Shown here: piece after piece, positions 44,868 through 57,400 of the stretch
Position numbering within the stretch: the first letter of the stretch is position 1
Layout: each line of letters opens with the position of its first letter
Assembly: GCA_033980235.1 (NCBI GenBank)
Contig: CM067066.1
Location: 31,142,680 to 31,206,679, forward strand
Length of the DNA: 64,000 bases
Direction of reading: 5' to 3'
Source: Diadema setosum
Lineage: Eukaryota > Echinodermata > Echinoidea > Diadematoida > Diadematidae
Made by a program: the position numbers and the translations under genes
The notes under the pieces: model-generated
Told to the model about the DNA's origin: nothing
The model's input: only the letters and a program-made list of their open reading frames with translations
The model's database searches: none

Positions 44868-46530
44868 TTTTTTTTTTTTTTTTTTGGGGGGGGTGGTTTT
44901 TTGTTGTTGTTGCTGCATTTTTTCTTTTGTTTTGTAGTTTGTATAAGATACAGTTAAGTTGGTAGTTACGATTGTGGTCTGTAAGCAGAGAGGAGTTATT
45001 TTCATTAATATGATATGGGCTGGAGAAGATGAGAATGCTGTAATCTCATGCTGATATGAAATGATCTCTGTTAGGGTATGTCATTTATGTAATAGAGATA
45101 ATGATGTTATAACTTTCATGTTTTTTATTTTATTAATGTAATAGTGGCAATAGTGCACCATTCTTGCTCCTGTAAAGTACTGTCATCATTACATCACAAG
45201 TACATTTTTTCTTCTATGGAAAAAAAGGAAAATCTTCATCAATTTAAATGTTGTCAATTTTAAAGAACTACAGACTAATCCAGGTATGTTTCTTCTGGCT
45301 TCATATATTCAGCTATGTATTTCTTTATGTATTACTTGTATATTTTCTCAACACGGCAATTTGATCAGGCTGTGTTTTGCTACTGGCTGACCTCCAACAC
45401 CTTCTCCATGGCCCAAGTGGCCATCCTGAAGATTCCGGCTGTCCGCCAGGCCCTGAACATGCCGGAGAAGGTGAAGCATGACCCCAAGGACCTCCCGAAG
45501 AAGGAAGGATTTGTGCAGGGCATCAAGTCAGGTTTGCATCAACTCTGTACCCCATATTACATCCAGACAGTGCATTGATGTTTCATGTGCATTATTCTTT
45601 GACAGGCTCTAGTTGCCCTTATACACCACATTCAATAAATTCTAAATTCTGGTCAAAGGTCCAGTCACCAGTTTTCGCTACTGCACAGCAGTCAGTTTGT
45701 TATTTTTCAAGATGTGTATATATTTTGCGCATGTATCTATGTTTGTGTATTGCAAAATTATCCTTTATGCAATTTCTCTGACCGGTAGCATGACAACTTC
45801 TTTTTAATATCTTGATTTTAGCATAAATATCTTAATTTGAGTGGGATGTGGGATTATGTAAAATAAATATTGACTGCTCCTTGTTAGGTCATGGTTGAAA
45901 CTATTGCCCTCAGTGCTTTCTCGACAGTGCTATACCCCAACACAAAGTTAGAGGGCAGTGCACTGTTGAGAAATCACCTCTGGGCAAAGAAATTTAATCG
46001 TGCCCCTCAAAGCAGTTGATATTTGTATATTAGTAGTTCTTCCTCTCAAATATAACCTTGAATAGAGTGGTTTTGTAGAGTCTCTTCAGAGAGATCAGAA
46101 TTATACTTTTGAATACTGGTATATTTGATTTACATGCTTCATCAACAAGTTCTGCACTGCTCATGTAGCTGTGTCAGTTAAATGATAGAGAAAGAGACAA
46201 CTCACTTTTGTCTTGTCTCTTCCAGCCCCTACAAAGTTTGTTGGAAGGAAGAATAAATTAATGTACACATACTTTGAACTTGTAGGTATAAATGACTATC
46301 AGAGAGACAGACACTGCAATCTCTGTCCATTTTCTTGGTTGCCAGGTTTCAAGAATGCCCAGACCAACTATGACGTCCAGCAGAAGCAGAAGCTGCACCT
46401 CCAGAAGCTGAAGGAAGCCGGTACGGGGCCAGTGCCGCAGACGTTCAACTTTGATCCCACCCGTCCGCAGTCCAGCTCGGCCCAGCAGATGCACGCGGGA
46501 TCGAAGCAGGTGCGGAAGAAAGTGCGATGA
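38582..46530 (+). CDS. OXA1L: OXA1L, mitochondrial inner-membrane insertase (9 coding exons, 442 aa)
   Basis: YidC/Oxa1/Alb3-family insertase. It inserts mitochondrially translated and some imported proteins into the inner membrane and binds the mitoribosome through its C-terminal tail. Joined exons give 442 aa (human about 435). Residues 1 to about 80 are Arg/Ser-rich without acidic residues for long stretches, as expected for a mitochondrial presequence. Family landmarks follow: [20 protein letters not shown] (first membrane segment), [80 protein letters not shown] and [20 protein letters not shown]. After that comes the basic, coiled-coil-like tail [20 protein letters not shown], ending KKVR. 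All eight introns are GT/AG with consistent phase. Start: MSAFVRSP is the only ATG that stays in frame with exon 2; an ATG at 38566 closes early. Intron 2 hosts a tRNA-bearing inverted-repeat element. Confidence 0.97.
39594..39791 (+). CDS. OXA1L: OXA1L coding exon 2 (aa 25-90)
   Basis: [20 protein letters not shown] through [16 protein letters not shown]. Acceptor TATTTTCAG, donor GTACAA. Confidence 0.88.
40374..40700. mobile_element. 327-bp element with 45-bp perfect inverted ends, enclosing a tRNA-like unit (OXA1L intron 2)
   Basis: The left end begins TCAGGTTTGAGTTTCTTCAG and continues to about 40418; 40656-40700 is its exact complement. The interior (minus strand) holds a tRNA-like block at 40467-40545. 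No transposase. The exact match of both ends suggests recent activity. Confidence 0.85.
40467..40545 (-). tRNA. tRNA-like / tRNA-derived unit (degenerate, probably not a functional tRNA)
   Basis: On the minus strand it has an A-box-like CAGCCTGGTGGTAGTG, an anticodon-arm-like CTGC/GCAG stem with a 7-base loop (GGA in the anticodon position, but C where U33 is expected), and a B-box-like GGTTCGAGTCC. A TTTTTT pol III terminator-like run follows directly. The T-stem and acceptor stem pair poorly. It is best read as a SINE head or a tRNA pseudogene carried by the inverted-repeat element. Confidence 0.45.
40756..40966 (+). CDS. OXA1L: OXA1L coding exon 3 (aa 91-161)
   Basis: [20 protein letters not shown] through [18 protein letters not shown]. 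Ends in phase 1 before GTAAGT. Confidence 0.94.
41337..41480 (+). CDS. OXA1L: OXA1L coding exon 4 (aa 161-209)
   Basis: [20 protein letters not shown] through [20 protein letters not shown] acceptor, GTGAGT donor. Confidence 0.94.
42520..42605 (+). CDS. OXA1L: OXA1L coding exon 5 (aa 209-237)
   Basis: [20 protein letters not shown] then SFAGMIVQ. Short exon, identified by phase and by the family pattern before APVFISFF. Confidence 0.92.
43439..43603 (+). CDS. OXA1L: OXA1L coding exon 6 (aa 238-292)
   Basis: [55 protein letters not shown]. Core insertase fold. Confidence 0.96.
44264..44368 (+). CDS. OXA1L: OXA1L coding exon 7 (aa 293-327)
   Basis: [20 protein letters not shown] then [21 protein letters not shown] donor. 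Confidence 0.95.
44822..44864. repeat. AT microsatellite followed by T and G runs (OXA1L intron 7)
   Basis: About 21 AT units, then a T-run (44868-44885) and a G-run (44886-44893). Confidence 0.9.
45369..45531 (+). CDS. OXA1L: OXA1L coding exon 8 (aa 328-382)
   Basis: [54 protein letters not shown]. Donor GTTTGC, phase 1. Confidence 0.95.
46346..46530 (+). CDS. OXA1L: OXA1L coding exon 9 (aa 382-442, stop)
   Basis: [20 protein letters not shown] through [13 protein letters not shown] and [12 protein letters not shown]. Ribosome-binding basic tail. Confidence 0.94.
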
Positions 46531-48307
46531 TCGTTCGCCATCGGCACCAGTGTGGACTATTTCAGAGACATTTAGGGACACTTACGAACTTTGTTAGATG
46601 GTACTGTGGCGCCTTGACATGTGACATCACATACATCATTGGAGAGCCAGAAGGGCTGTAATGCAGTGCAATCTCCATGGAGTTAACACCCTTCTTGTTC
46701 TGAGCTGACATTCTGTAAATTCTTAATTAAAGGATTGTGTTGTATCTTGAGTTGATACAATTGGCCTCATGATGGATTTTCTACATCGTCGAGAGGAGAG
46801 AAGAGTCATGTTTATTCGGCACATGGAATTCTTGCTGTCGTACACTGGATGTTATCTCTTTGCTTAGAAGGGAATCATGAAAACTTGAAAAAGATGGATA
46901 CTGATGTACAAAGATATGGTTTGTACATGAAACATTTTTTTATGTGAGCTTTTTATTTTCGTTTAAATGCTTGCATAATAGTTAACACTGTGGAAGGTCA
47001 CATGGTGAATCAATGTAGTCTGCAAGTTCTTGTGATGCCTTCACAAGGGCAGCATTAATCCACCTCAGATTTGAAGGCATGAATATCAGCTAATACTAAA
47101 GGTTCCAATAAAAGAGAGAATACATACCCCAAATAGGAACGACACTGAATTTAAAACATCTGGTTACTTATAGCTTGTGTATCAACAAAGTTAGCCATAA
47201 TGCAAATTGATTTTTATGAGGCACATTTTCTGGTATATTAAGCAGTTGGGTATGTATGGTTCCATGTTATTATCTTTGCTTCTAGATCTTTGGGGAAAAA
47301 ATACAAATGAATGACAATGATTGTCATTTTTTGGAGATGACAGATAGATCAGAATACTTCAGTCCTTCAATAACTCCTGTGGAACTGTGTATCTAAAAAT
47401 TCTGATTCATTTCAAAGATATTCACTATGTACACACAGGCAATGGAGACATGAATGTTATCCTCTTGTATTCATCCCAAATATGGCTTAGTATGCCTGTG
47501 TTGAGCTTAACAAGGAATATGACATGCTAGAGTATATTTCTGCCTGCTGCATTCTAAACAAGACTCAATTGTGCAAACCTGATTCACAATTTTTGAGACA
47601 GAATGACTGTCAGATTTTTTTCAAAATATCATGACCGTGTTTTTCTTGGAGAATGGCAAATTTCTAAAAGAACTTATGCACAGGTCAGCTCCTAACTTGG
47701 ATCAGAAGAAATTGACCATTCATTGTCCTATGAGTGTGTACGAATAATTCTTACTCTTCTGTAGGGATTCTATTTTGACAACACGTGAAATCTCATCTAG
47801 AATTTTATTGCTGGTAATTCAAAGCAGAATGTACAGCAGCGCTTAGACTTGTGGCCCATTTGTAACGCTGCAACTAAACAAATTTGTTTTGGTTCAAGCA
47901 ACACAAAACGACTGACTTGCTACAGTATTATAACTGGCCTGTGAGATGGCATAACTTTTTATGTACAAGTTGTTCAAAATTCAGCAATTATGTCATATAG
48001 TCAATATTTAAAGGGTTACCTCAGCAGTTTCCTCTTGTGCAAATTGAGAGAGAATGACACTCTTACATTGCTCCTCTGAAATTGCCGTGTATGTCACTGT
48101 TGACACTTGACAACTACAGTATGAAGAATAAACTATTTGATGAAATGTCATGTTTGAGAAGTTAGCATCTGCAAGCAGACCAAAATGAACTAACATAATG
48201 AGTAATTGTGCATGTATGAATATGCCAGTGTAGTAGTGTTTGATATGACTGGAAGGGTGATTGTGTTCATTTGTGTTGTACTATTCCTTGGAGAGAAAGG
48301 GAGAGAG

Positions 48308-48344
<37 letters not shown>

Positions 48345-51300
48345 CACCACAAAAACATGAGTGAAGAAGTGGCAGTATTGAAAATTAATGATTTATGGTA
48401 CATGTACACATGAATCAAATTTTATGTATGCATCTAGGCTCTGAAGACCATACAGGTATCTTCAGAAGTTTGAAATTGTGTATTTTACTTTACATTGTTA
48501 GGCCTCATGTAAAATGACAACAAAGAAAACTGCTGATCCCGAGGACTTTGTCATAAGGGGAGTCGACTGGAGTTCATTTTTGCAAGAAGCAATGGAGAGT
48601 AGTGCCTCACATGAAGACATTAGTACTAGTGCATCCTTGCCAGGGTTTGAACAGAGAATTGCCCAATTGCCAGTCACATACATGTACATGTAGTCAAATC
48701 ATTAAGCCAGGGCATCTACCATCAAGAAATTCTGCTTCTAAATAGGCTTTTTCAGACAGACAGACAGAAACATGCACACACACACTCTCACATCTGCTCC
48801 CCACAGAGAAAGTTTAAAAATTTTTGCATCTGTTGCTTTGTAATTTTATATCTAAATCTATTGGAGCAGAAATCTGGGAACTCCCAGCTATTCCAACAAA
48901 TATGGAAACACACAATGCAGATTTTCCATTGATTTCACACAGCAACAGCAAATAAGTTCGGTCGGGTTTCTTGCACTAAGTTGGCATTTGTACCTCATAC
49001 AAGGACAAATTTTGAACTCGCAGTTATACTCGCAGTTGCCATGAAACACACATGGAGCAAACATGACCATTGAATTGCACACAATTTTTATTTACATGTT
49101 TTTACAAAAGTATAAAACGAATAACTTGGTGGTCCTTAACCACTTGGTGAAAACTCTTGGAACATGAATGAACAAGTCAAAAAGAATGAAAACGGCAGAA
49201 GGCAAATGGTGCACATACAAAATCTGATCTTTTGAAAAAAAAAAAGAGCCTTGTAAAACAGCATGCATAGCAATAAGAGGACTGAACATCTTAAAATAAG
49301 AAAGAAACAAACTCACAGAAATTCAAGATAATTTCTTGGAAATACACTAGAAAAGATTTGGGAGTGGTTAAACATGCTTCCATACCCTGGAGGTTATAAA
49401 ACAGAAGTGAACATATATGGTGGCTAAAATTAGCAGTTCATGAAGTGAGCGTTTTACAATATCAGTCCCTGGTTTTCAGGGCATGGAGGGAGATACCCTT
49501 GGTGTTCGAGGAAACGGAAAGGAACATAACTAGTTGCTATTGTTCATACAATACAAATACAGTAACAGACGCATGTTCTTCTGACATCATGATGCTTTCT
49601 TGAGACCAACTACATGTATCTTGAAGAAATTTGGCAGTTGTGCTCAGTATCAGTATGAAGTACCTCTAATACACTATACAACTTCCAAGAAAAACAAGTC
49701 TTGCGGCTGCTGCATATCTCTGCATGGAAAAGAAATTATCTAATAATGTGCATGGGAATATATGAGTCACAGTTACGGTAGTCACTCTATACTACTGGGA
49801 AGAGAGAGAGCTAAATATGGTCAGTGCTCTGCTGGTTCTTTTACAGCATTTTCATAGCAAGCTGCTCTATTGATATGGACACCAATTCATTTCTAAATTC
49901 CAGCAAAAACTGCACACATACAATTTATGTCCACACATATCAGTGTTGGATATGCAATACCTGATATGATTATGGTTGATAAATAGGGATAGTCTCTAAA
50001 GTGTCGGCATAAGTCTTTATGAGGACCCTGCCATTATTAACCCGTATAGGATGAGTCCCCGAGGATACTCAGGCAGGTGTCTATGGGAAATGTGTGTTGT
50101 AGCAAAATCAGTCCATCCTCAATGGGTTAATACCCTACCACTGCCAGGTAACCCATTGCATGCTTGGAAATACACAATAACTGCTGGGGGTGGGGGCAAA
50201 CATGCCTTTCCACAATATACTGTAGTGCTGCAGGCCACTGGCTGCACCTTGACTTTATCAGTTTCTTGGCATAAAAAAAATTATGCCTCTTTTACTGCTG
50301 AGATTAGTCAGTACCTCTAAAATAACTTATCACTTACACAGATTACATGCTCAGATTTCTCCACGCAGGCAATGAAAAATGGTAATTTTCTGATAGACAA
50401 GCTAGCTGATAGAATCAATGTTTACACATTATCATTTAATAGCACTTTTCCAATTTTAGGCTCAATCATTTCTCTTCTAAAATCAGAGCACTCGGGAAGG
50501 GAAAAAGGTGAGAGAGTCAAGGTGGTAATATAGAATTGACAAATGAAAGAAGCTAGGACACAATTAAGATTTTTTTCTCTACCACTAAGAATATTTGCCT
50601 GCAAGAAGTAGCTTTCAGTGAAAGCTGCGATAAACAAGAAGTAGAAATGAAATTTTTATCATGTTAATTAAAGAGTTCAAAATTTGATAACTTTTTGAAG
50701 GACACACAAATATCTAACATGACCTTCACACCACAACCTCAATTCAGCTGACTTGGCAATGTGACTTGTGTTGACCATTTCAAACATTTCTCTTCCTTTT
50801 CTCTATTCACAAAGAGACCCAAACATGATTTCTCAACATTGGCCTAGTGGAATGAACTTCTGCACAAGGGGATGAGAAAGGGAAAAAATTATTACAAGTT
50901 TTGGCATGTAGCAAACACTTATTTTTCTTGTTTGTTTTGTTTTGTTTGTTTGGTTTTTTTTTTTTGCAGGAGTAGCCCATACAAAGTGATATCACACATG
51001 GCTTATCTGATGTGTCACTAGGATGGCATGTTTGATAACTCATTAAAATTCAGGTAGCCACACCTTTCAATGATATTCAGTTAATTCCTCTTCAGATGCG
51101 TTGCCTTCATGTCACTGCCTACAATTCCACAAAAGAAGCCCACTCTTGTGGGATTTTGATCCAGTGCAAGCTTGGCCTGGAGATGCACAGAAAGCACAGC
51201 TGCAGCAGAAAGACGAGACAAGAATATCCTCATGGTGCAGAGGATGGGGATGGGGATGGGGTGGGGGGCAGGGGAACCGAGATGGTGTTCCCCACTGGTG
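46531..51300. other. Tail-to-tail spacer between OXA1L and TTC5
   Basis: Holds the two 3' UTRs and spacer. A CA microsatellite lies at 48313-48342. A minus-strand AATAAA at 49087-49092 is a possible TTC5 polyadenylation signal, though 2.2 kb from the stop. No further exon was recognised on either strand. Confidence 0.45.
47107..47112 (+). terminator. Candidate OXA1L polyadenylation signal
   Basis: AATAAA 577 nt 3' of the OXA1L stop. An ATTAAA variant at about 46727 is nearer and could be used instead. Confidence 0.35.
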
Positions 51301-51420
51301 TCAGTCACTCTTGGCGCTGACCGACAGCGTGGCCGGCGCCTGCTTCTCAATGCCCAGCTTCTTGCCATTGACCACCAGGGCCACTGGGGTGTTGACCCTC
51401 AGGCAGGAGTACTGGATGTG
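51301..51420 (-). CDS. TTC5: TTC5 coding exon 10 (aa 402-440, stop)
   Basis: [20 protein letters not shown] then [22 protein letters not shown]. Open frames on the opposite strand here are artefacts. Confidence 0.94.
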   Translation of the reverse strand, partial: HIQYSCLRVNTPVALVVNGKKLGIEKQAPATLSVSAKSD

Positions 51421-54400
51421 CTGCAAGGTAGAGAATATGGTTAATGAGATGAAAGATAGGCAGACTCATCCTGGTCGGCTTTTTATCTTTTGGTCTTTTC
51501 CATATTTTATTTTTCTATTTCCTCACAAAATTAAACTACATATGATGACATAAATGGTATCCCGGGGTACCAAACAAAAATCAGCCATTTTGTTGAATTA
51601 CTTATTTTTTTAGAAGTTTGTACCCTGGGTGCCAAAAAGAGGAAATTATTTTGGTGCTGGTGCTAGCGCGCGCTAGCCACTGCACTGCACTGCACTAAAG
51701 CACACGCTAGTGGTATCGCAGCTTCCATGCACACATAGTAAACATGCAGTGGCATGGGAATGACTATGTACATGCACACACAGTGCATGCATTTTTCTCT
51801 AACTGTCCTCGAGTGGACGTGAGGTGGCACTACACAACGCGGTTACCCGGGGTACTACGGTACCCCAGGGTAACGCGTAATGCATCATATAGCCGTTGGA
51901 TTCATTACTGATTGCACCATCATTTTGATTGTGTCACTCTCTTGAATGGAATGAGAGACACCATAATACACTTTGTGTATTTCCAGTACATTTTCCTTTA
52001 TATACATCTCGTCACATGTATTTATGTTGTTCTCTTACACAAGCAACAATTATCGAAACAATGGGCACCACCTGTTATCCATATATCAATGCTGCACACT
52101 GGCACTGGTCTGGTGGTCCATGACCAGTAAAAATCACAGCTGGACCAGTAACTTTTTCAGGAATGGAACAGTAAAAAATTGAAAAATTAGGTACCTACTG
52201 GTCCGACAAACAGGCTGGACCAGTAGAAAGACTGGGTTAGTGTGCGGTGCAGCCCTGGATGTATACAATTTTGTAGCTCTATGTTCATCAGTGGTTTTAA
52301 AGGAAAAAATAACAACAGAAAATTGATGTGCTGCTCTTGTGAAAAGACAAAAGGGAGTTCCACAGAAATCGCAAATGAGAATCTTTTTTAGATGCTTCAC
52401 TAAATTTGACCATGCCAATTGTACATAGAAGGGTACCCTGCATTCGGGATGTACACCACGAGTAGTTCTGCTTTCTTCATTGAATGTCACACCAATAATT
52501 CATAGGTGCACATACCTTGTCATCGATGGTGAAATCTACTCTACGAAGGTATGGCTCTGGGATGGCCACAGTATCACCAATGATGACCCCTTGACCTTGG
52601 GCTATGTTGAAGACATTGACGGCATAGCACGACCCCTCTGAATCTACAATGGCAAATGTGCTGCAGAAAGAAAAAAAAGAAGAAAGAAGTTGAGCAGATA
52701 TAAAGCACTAAGGCTCATGTATAGACCAATCTCTGAGCAAAAAAGTTTGACTTCATTGACTTGAAAACAAATCATACAGGATTATTAGAATTTTGCATCG
52801 TATCATAATTTTGTCAACATTTTATTAAAAAATCTGACCAGACGATCATAGGACGGAGAATGATACATGGCCTGCAGTCTAAAAATTAAATTGAAAGCTA
52901 GTACTTAAAAACACAGAGTAATAAAATCACAAACTCTGTTATGCACTATTTGCAATAAATGCTATGATCTTCCTATATGTAATCTACAAAAAATATATCA
53001 AAAGCACCTGACAGTTAAAAATTTTTGGCAACCATGATAGCTTTCTTATACTTGGGTTGTACAACCAATAAATCCTTCAAAAGATAAAACGTCAGGTTTA
53101 CTAAATGTTTGTGTAAAAAGTTCTTTCACACCAACATATCTCTCTCTCTCTTTTAATACAAGTTCATATCATGTCAGTGTAGCTCCACAAAAAATATTGG
53201 GGGAAGTCTGATACAAATTATAATGTGTCAGAGCCAACTTGACAAGAATACAAGGAAGGCAGCAAGGTTTATTACTTAAAACCCTTGCGCTGTGGTTTGA
53301 AGCTGCAAAACTGGCGAGTGTAAATGACAAATCAACCTTTAACCTCTGTGACAAAATCATGTGACTCACAAGGGGATAGGCTCGTCTGTGCCCACACTGC
53401 AGACCACCTTTCCCACCACGACCTTCTCCTGGTTTGCCCCCTCTGTCAGCCTAGACAGCACAACGGCTTCCAGCTTGACCGTCTGACCGGTGGGCGATGT
53501 GTACGACCCACCCCCGTACGGCCCGAGGTCGCTGTCCTTGAATGAAGACATCAGCTGCTGCAGACGTTTGGCTTTCATCTTGCCCTGGTGAGACGGCAAG
53601 GTAAAAGGAAAGGATTATTGCATATTTGTTCTACTTTTGTGAGGAAGCATATAAATATTTCATATCTCCTTCTACTAACACATCATCTTGAGTCCTATGG
53701 CTATAGAAAGCTGAAAAGTTTAGATGAAATGTTCAGTTCCCTGAACTCATCAAGTCAACTTGTTTACGATGAGAAAACAAGAGTGCAAATTGTTGGAAAC
53801 TGGCAAGTACACTTGATGGGAAGGGGCAGTATGGATGAAAAAAGAAGTTAGCAATTTGAGTGCATACTAAGTTCACTATAACAAATAAGCTTTGAAAGAG
53901 GACTTTGCAAAACACCCGATATAAATGAATCTACAGGATTTCCTTTCCCTTAATATTTGGGTCCATTCCCCTTTGTTAGCCAGCTGTAGCTGCAATTAAT
54001 GATTACATCTTCTTAATGGTGATTACAAGACTATTGATCACATAAGGGACTTGGTGTGCCATGGACCACATACTTGATCAGTTGCTTCAGTTCAGAATGA
54101 AAAGTGTATATAGACAATTCTTTCGCATCCCATTGGCATTGCCAATTATTGTGTCTCACTTTCAAAATGCTAATGATAAACTAGAATGTAATCATCCTTG
54201 TGAGAAATTAATTGACATCATTACATTGATTCATCAAAAGTCACATGATAAGAAATGCAAATATCCATCAACACTGTGTTTTAGGGTGGTTGTTCTGCTT
54301 GGACAACCTGAATGACCCTCACCAGTAAACAGACATTGTTTACATTTAACTTTTCTGCAAATACATGAAATTGTTCTTGACCCTTGATACCTTAGCTTTT

Positions 54401-57400
54401 GTGAGTTCTGTGACCCTGGAGAGGTAGCTGACCAGATCGGCTCTCTTCTGGGCAGGTTCGTCCCACACCGGGTCAAGGGCCTTGGCCTGGGCAAAGCCAT
54501 CCAGAGAGAGTTCATATTCCTCCTGGAATTTGAAGATCTGATAAAAGCAAACAAACACACATAAGATCCAATGCATGTTTCAAGACATTACTCAAAAGTA
54601 GTCCAAGGAAACTGCTTCAGACATGCTTTCTACATCAGTTTACAGAGCTCTTGTAAGGGGGATTCTCTAAATTTTGCCAGTGTGAACAGGGTCATTTTGA
54701 CGAAATACATGTGAAACCTACTAGTAATGTAGATCTGATCTAACAAAAAACTACATACATGTAAAAAAAAATACATGTGAAACCTACTAGTAATGTAGAT
54801 CTGATCTAACAAAAAACTACACACATGAATAGTTCAGCTACATATCCAAACAATCAACAATTTTTTTAAAATACAATAGCATCATGCAGTTCTGCTTCAA
54901 GAGGCATGTGTCCTTAATGATAAATGACTTACAAGTATTGTGTTAAGATGAAAGTTTCTGTGTTGACAGTTACTGCTATGGCACTGCACACTTGTTGTTT
55001 CCTTGTTCTGAAATACACTGACTGCCAAATACTCACTGTGGCTTTATTGAAGTGCAGGTCTGGATTGCACTTGGCTATCGAGTCTCGTTCCTGATAATTG
55101 AAAGCAGACAAACAAAGAAACAAATGAACAAATGAACAAACAAATCCTCATGAAGAAAGAATATCAAGTGGCTCTTCTGTCATACCAGTGGTGAACATGC
55201 AATCATTCTTGTGACATACTCTTTATGAACATTGTACATTGACCCTTCAACCCCCCATTGGCCTACTGCCTCCCCCCCCCCCAAAAAAAAAAAAAAAAAA
55301 AATATGTTCCATGGCCCTTGTGTTTGTTATACAAATTAGCACAGGTGGTCCTACATGGACTTCAACATGGCACACTGAATGCCTTTGAAAAAAAAAGTAG
55401 TCCTGTTTATCCTTTAAAAAAATCCTAAAACTGTATACGAAGGGAGGTTTAGGCATCAACACAGCATACATCTGATTTTAGGTTGAATCTTTCTACATAA
55501 ATGCACAGGTAACATGAAAGCTTGAAACTCCTTTGACATATCATTTGGACATGACATTGGATGGAATGGGCATGACATTGACGAAAAAAAAAAGAAAATA
55601 AAGAAAATAGAGGGTTAATAGAGGGGAGGGAATATTTACAAGGACTTACAGCTTGTGCATAAGCTCCAAGGCATTGTTTCAGCATCCCTGCCTTCTGGCC
55701 AGTCATGAAGAACATCGATAGGTAGGCATTGCCAGCAATGACTGAATTGATAAAGTCAAAATCACAGTTACATGTGATAATCACAAGAGACATTGTAGTT
55801 GTTGGATCTAGAAAGAGACATCTCTTAATTCATATATACACACTCACTCAAAGATGTTTGGAGGCTTTTGAATGGGAACGTATCATTAACTTAGGTATTC
55901 ACACCAAAGTATTTTGCAGCAAAGTTTTCATAGGTATTCCAAATGGAGACATAGCTTTGAATTAGATACATACATTAAGATGCTATGCTTTACACGTACT
56001 CAGGATAGAAACATGTCTTTGGACTTCCAACTCAAACAAGAAAGTTAACAAACTTTCAGGTCTGTCTAATAGCCCTGAGTATTTTATCTTAAAACAATAT
56101 ACTTACACCAAGATGTGCCATCACTCATATCCAGGGACACCGCCTTCTTGGCGTAGTCGACACTCTCCTGCAGAAACTTTGCCTTCTCTGTGGGATCCGA
56201 TCCCAGCTGACGGAGGACCATGGACAGATTTCGCAGCGACACCTTGTTATTTTGCTGGGACAGAGGAAAGAATAATCATCATCATATCATCTCCCATCTT
56301 ATGTTGCTGTAGAGGAGGATTTTTAAAAATTATTCATTATAATATTGAACTCTTTTAAACTGAAGGGAATGAGGTGTACTAGGTGTACTAAAGTTTTCAA
56401 AAAAATTGTAAGCCTATGAGAGTAGAAACCCTATACAGCCACTTAATGCAAAAATGTGACCTGCTACAAACAAAAGGATCCAAAAGATGGGGGAGGTCGA
56501 TTTTCTAAAAATGACATGATATTATTCCCTAACTCTTCCGCTTTAATTTCATATTTAACACGACTCATAAAAGTACTTGGTTGCTGAGATATCAACAATT
56601 TTATGAGATTATGCTGAGTGGTCTAAGAAATCAGCGTATCGAGAAAACTGCCTTCAAAGTTTTCCTTCCGACGCAATCGTGATCAAGGGGAGGTAAGACA
56701 GTTTTCACCTCTTGACAATAAAAGGTATGCTCCTAGCAACCTCCACGATGTTTATTCAAGCTTAGCACCAGCTCTCTATGCACGACCAATCAGTAACCAG
56801 CATACCACGCACTGACCAATAAGATCACTTCCTCGTTGTGAGGGGCGTAGTCTATCTGCAGCGCTAAATCCAAATCTTTGGACACGTTTCTGCTCTGTTG
56901 AAAGTCGGAAAATTATGGCCCAGAAAAACGCTAATATCTTGCCTTTCCTCTGGTCATTAAGCTTCAAAATTTCAGCAAATGATAGACGAAACATTACACT
57001 ACATAATTATGCCAAAAGCAGAAATTTGATGGTTTTGACCGATTTTGATGATCTGACATCACACTCGATTTTCTCGGCTCAGCCTTCAGCGACTTTTGGA
57101 TCCTTTTGTGGTGCGGGTCACAAATGTTCTACCAAAAAGTTTCAAACATGTGATATCATGATACTACGTGTATACACTACACTGTCCCTCCTTAGAAAAA
57201 AAAAAACAAAACAAAACAAAAATCTGATCATCAAAAACATAATTACTACTTACATCATCATCAACATCATAAAACTAGTTATGATTTTGATACAGTGGCA
57301 TATTTTTCCCCATATGCTGATCAGTAGCTTACATGATTCAGGGCCCCTTCAAAGCAATTCTTGGCTGCCTTCACGTCTTTCTTCTTCCAGTACGTCTCAC

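Noticed and set aside
51101..51553. Plus-strand open frames of 74-150 aa
   Set aside because: They run antisense across the last TTC5 exon and into intron. No family resemblance.
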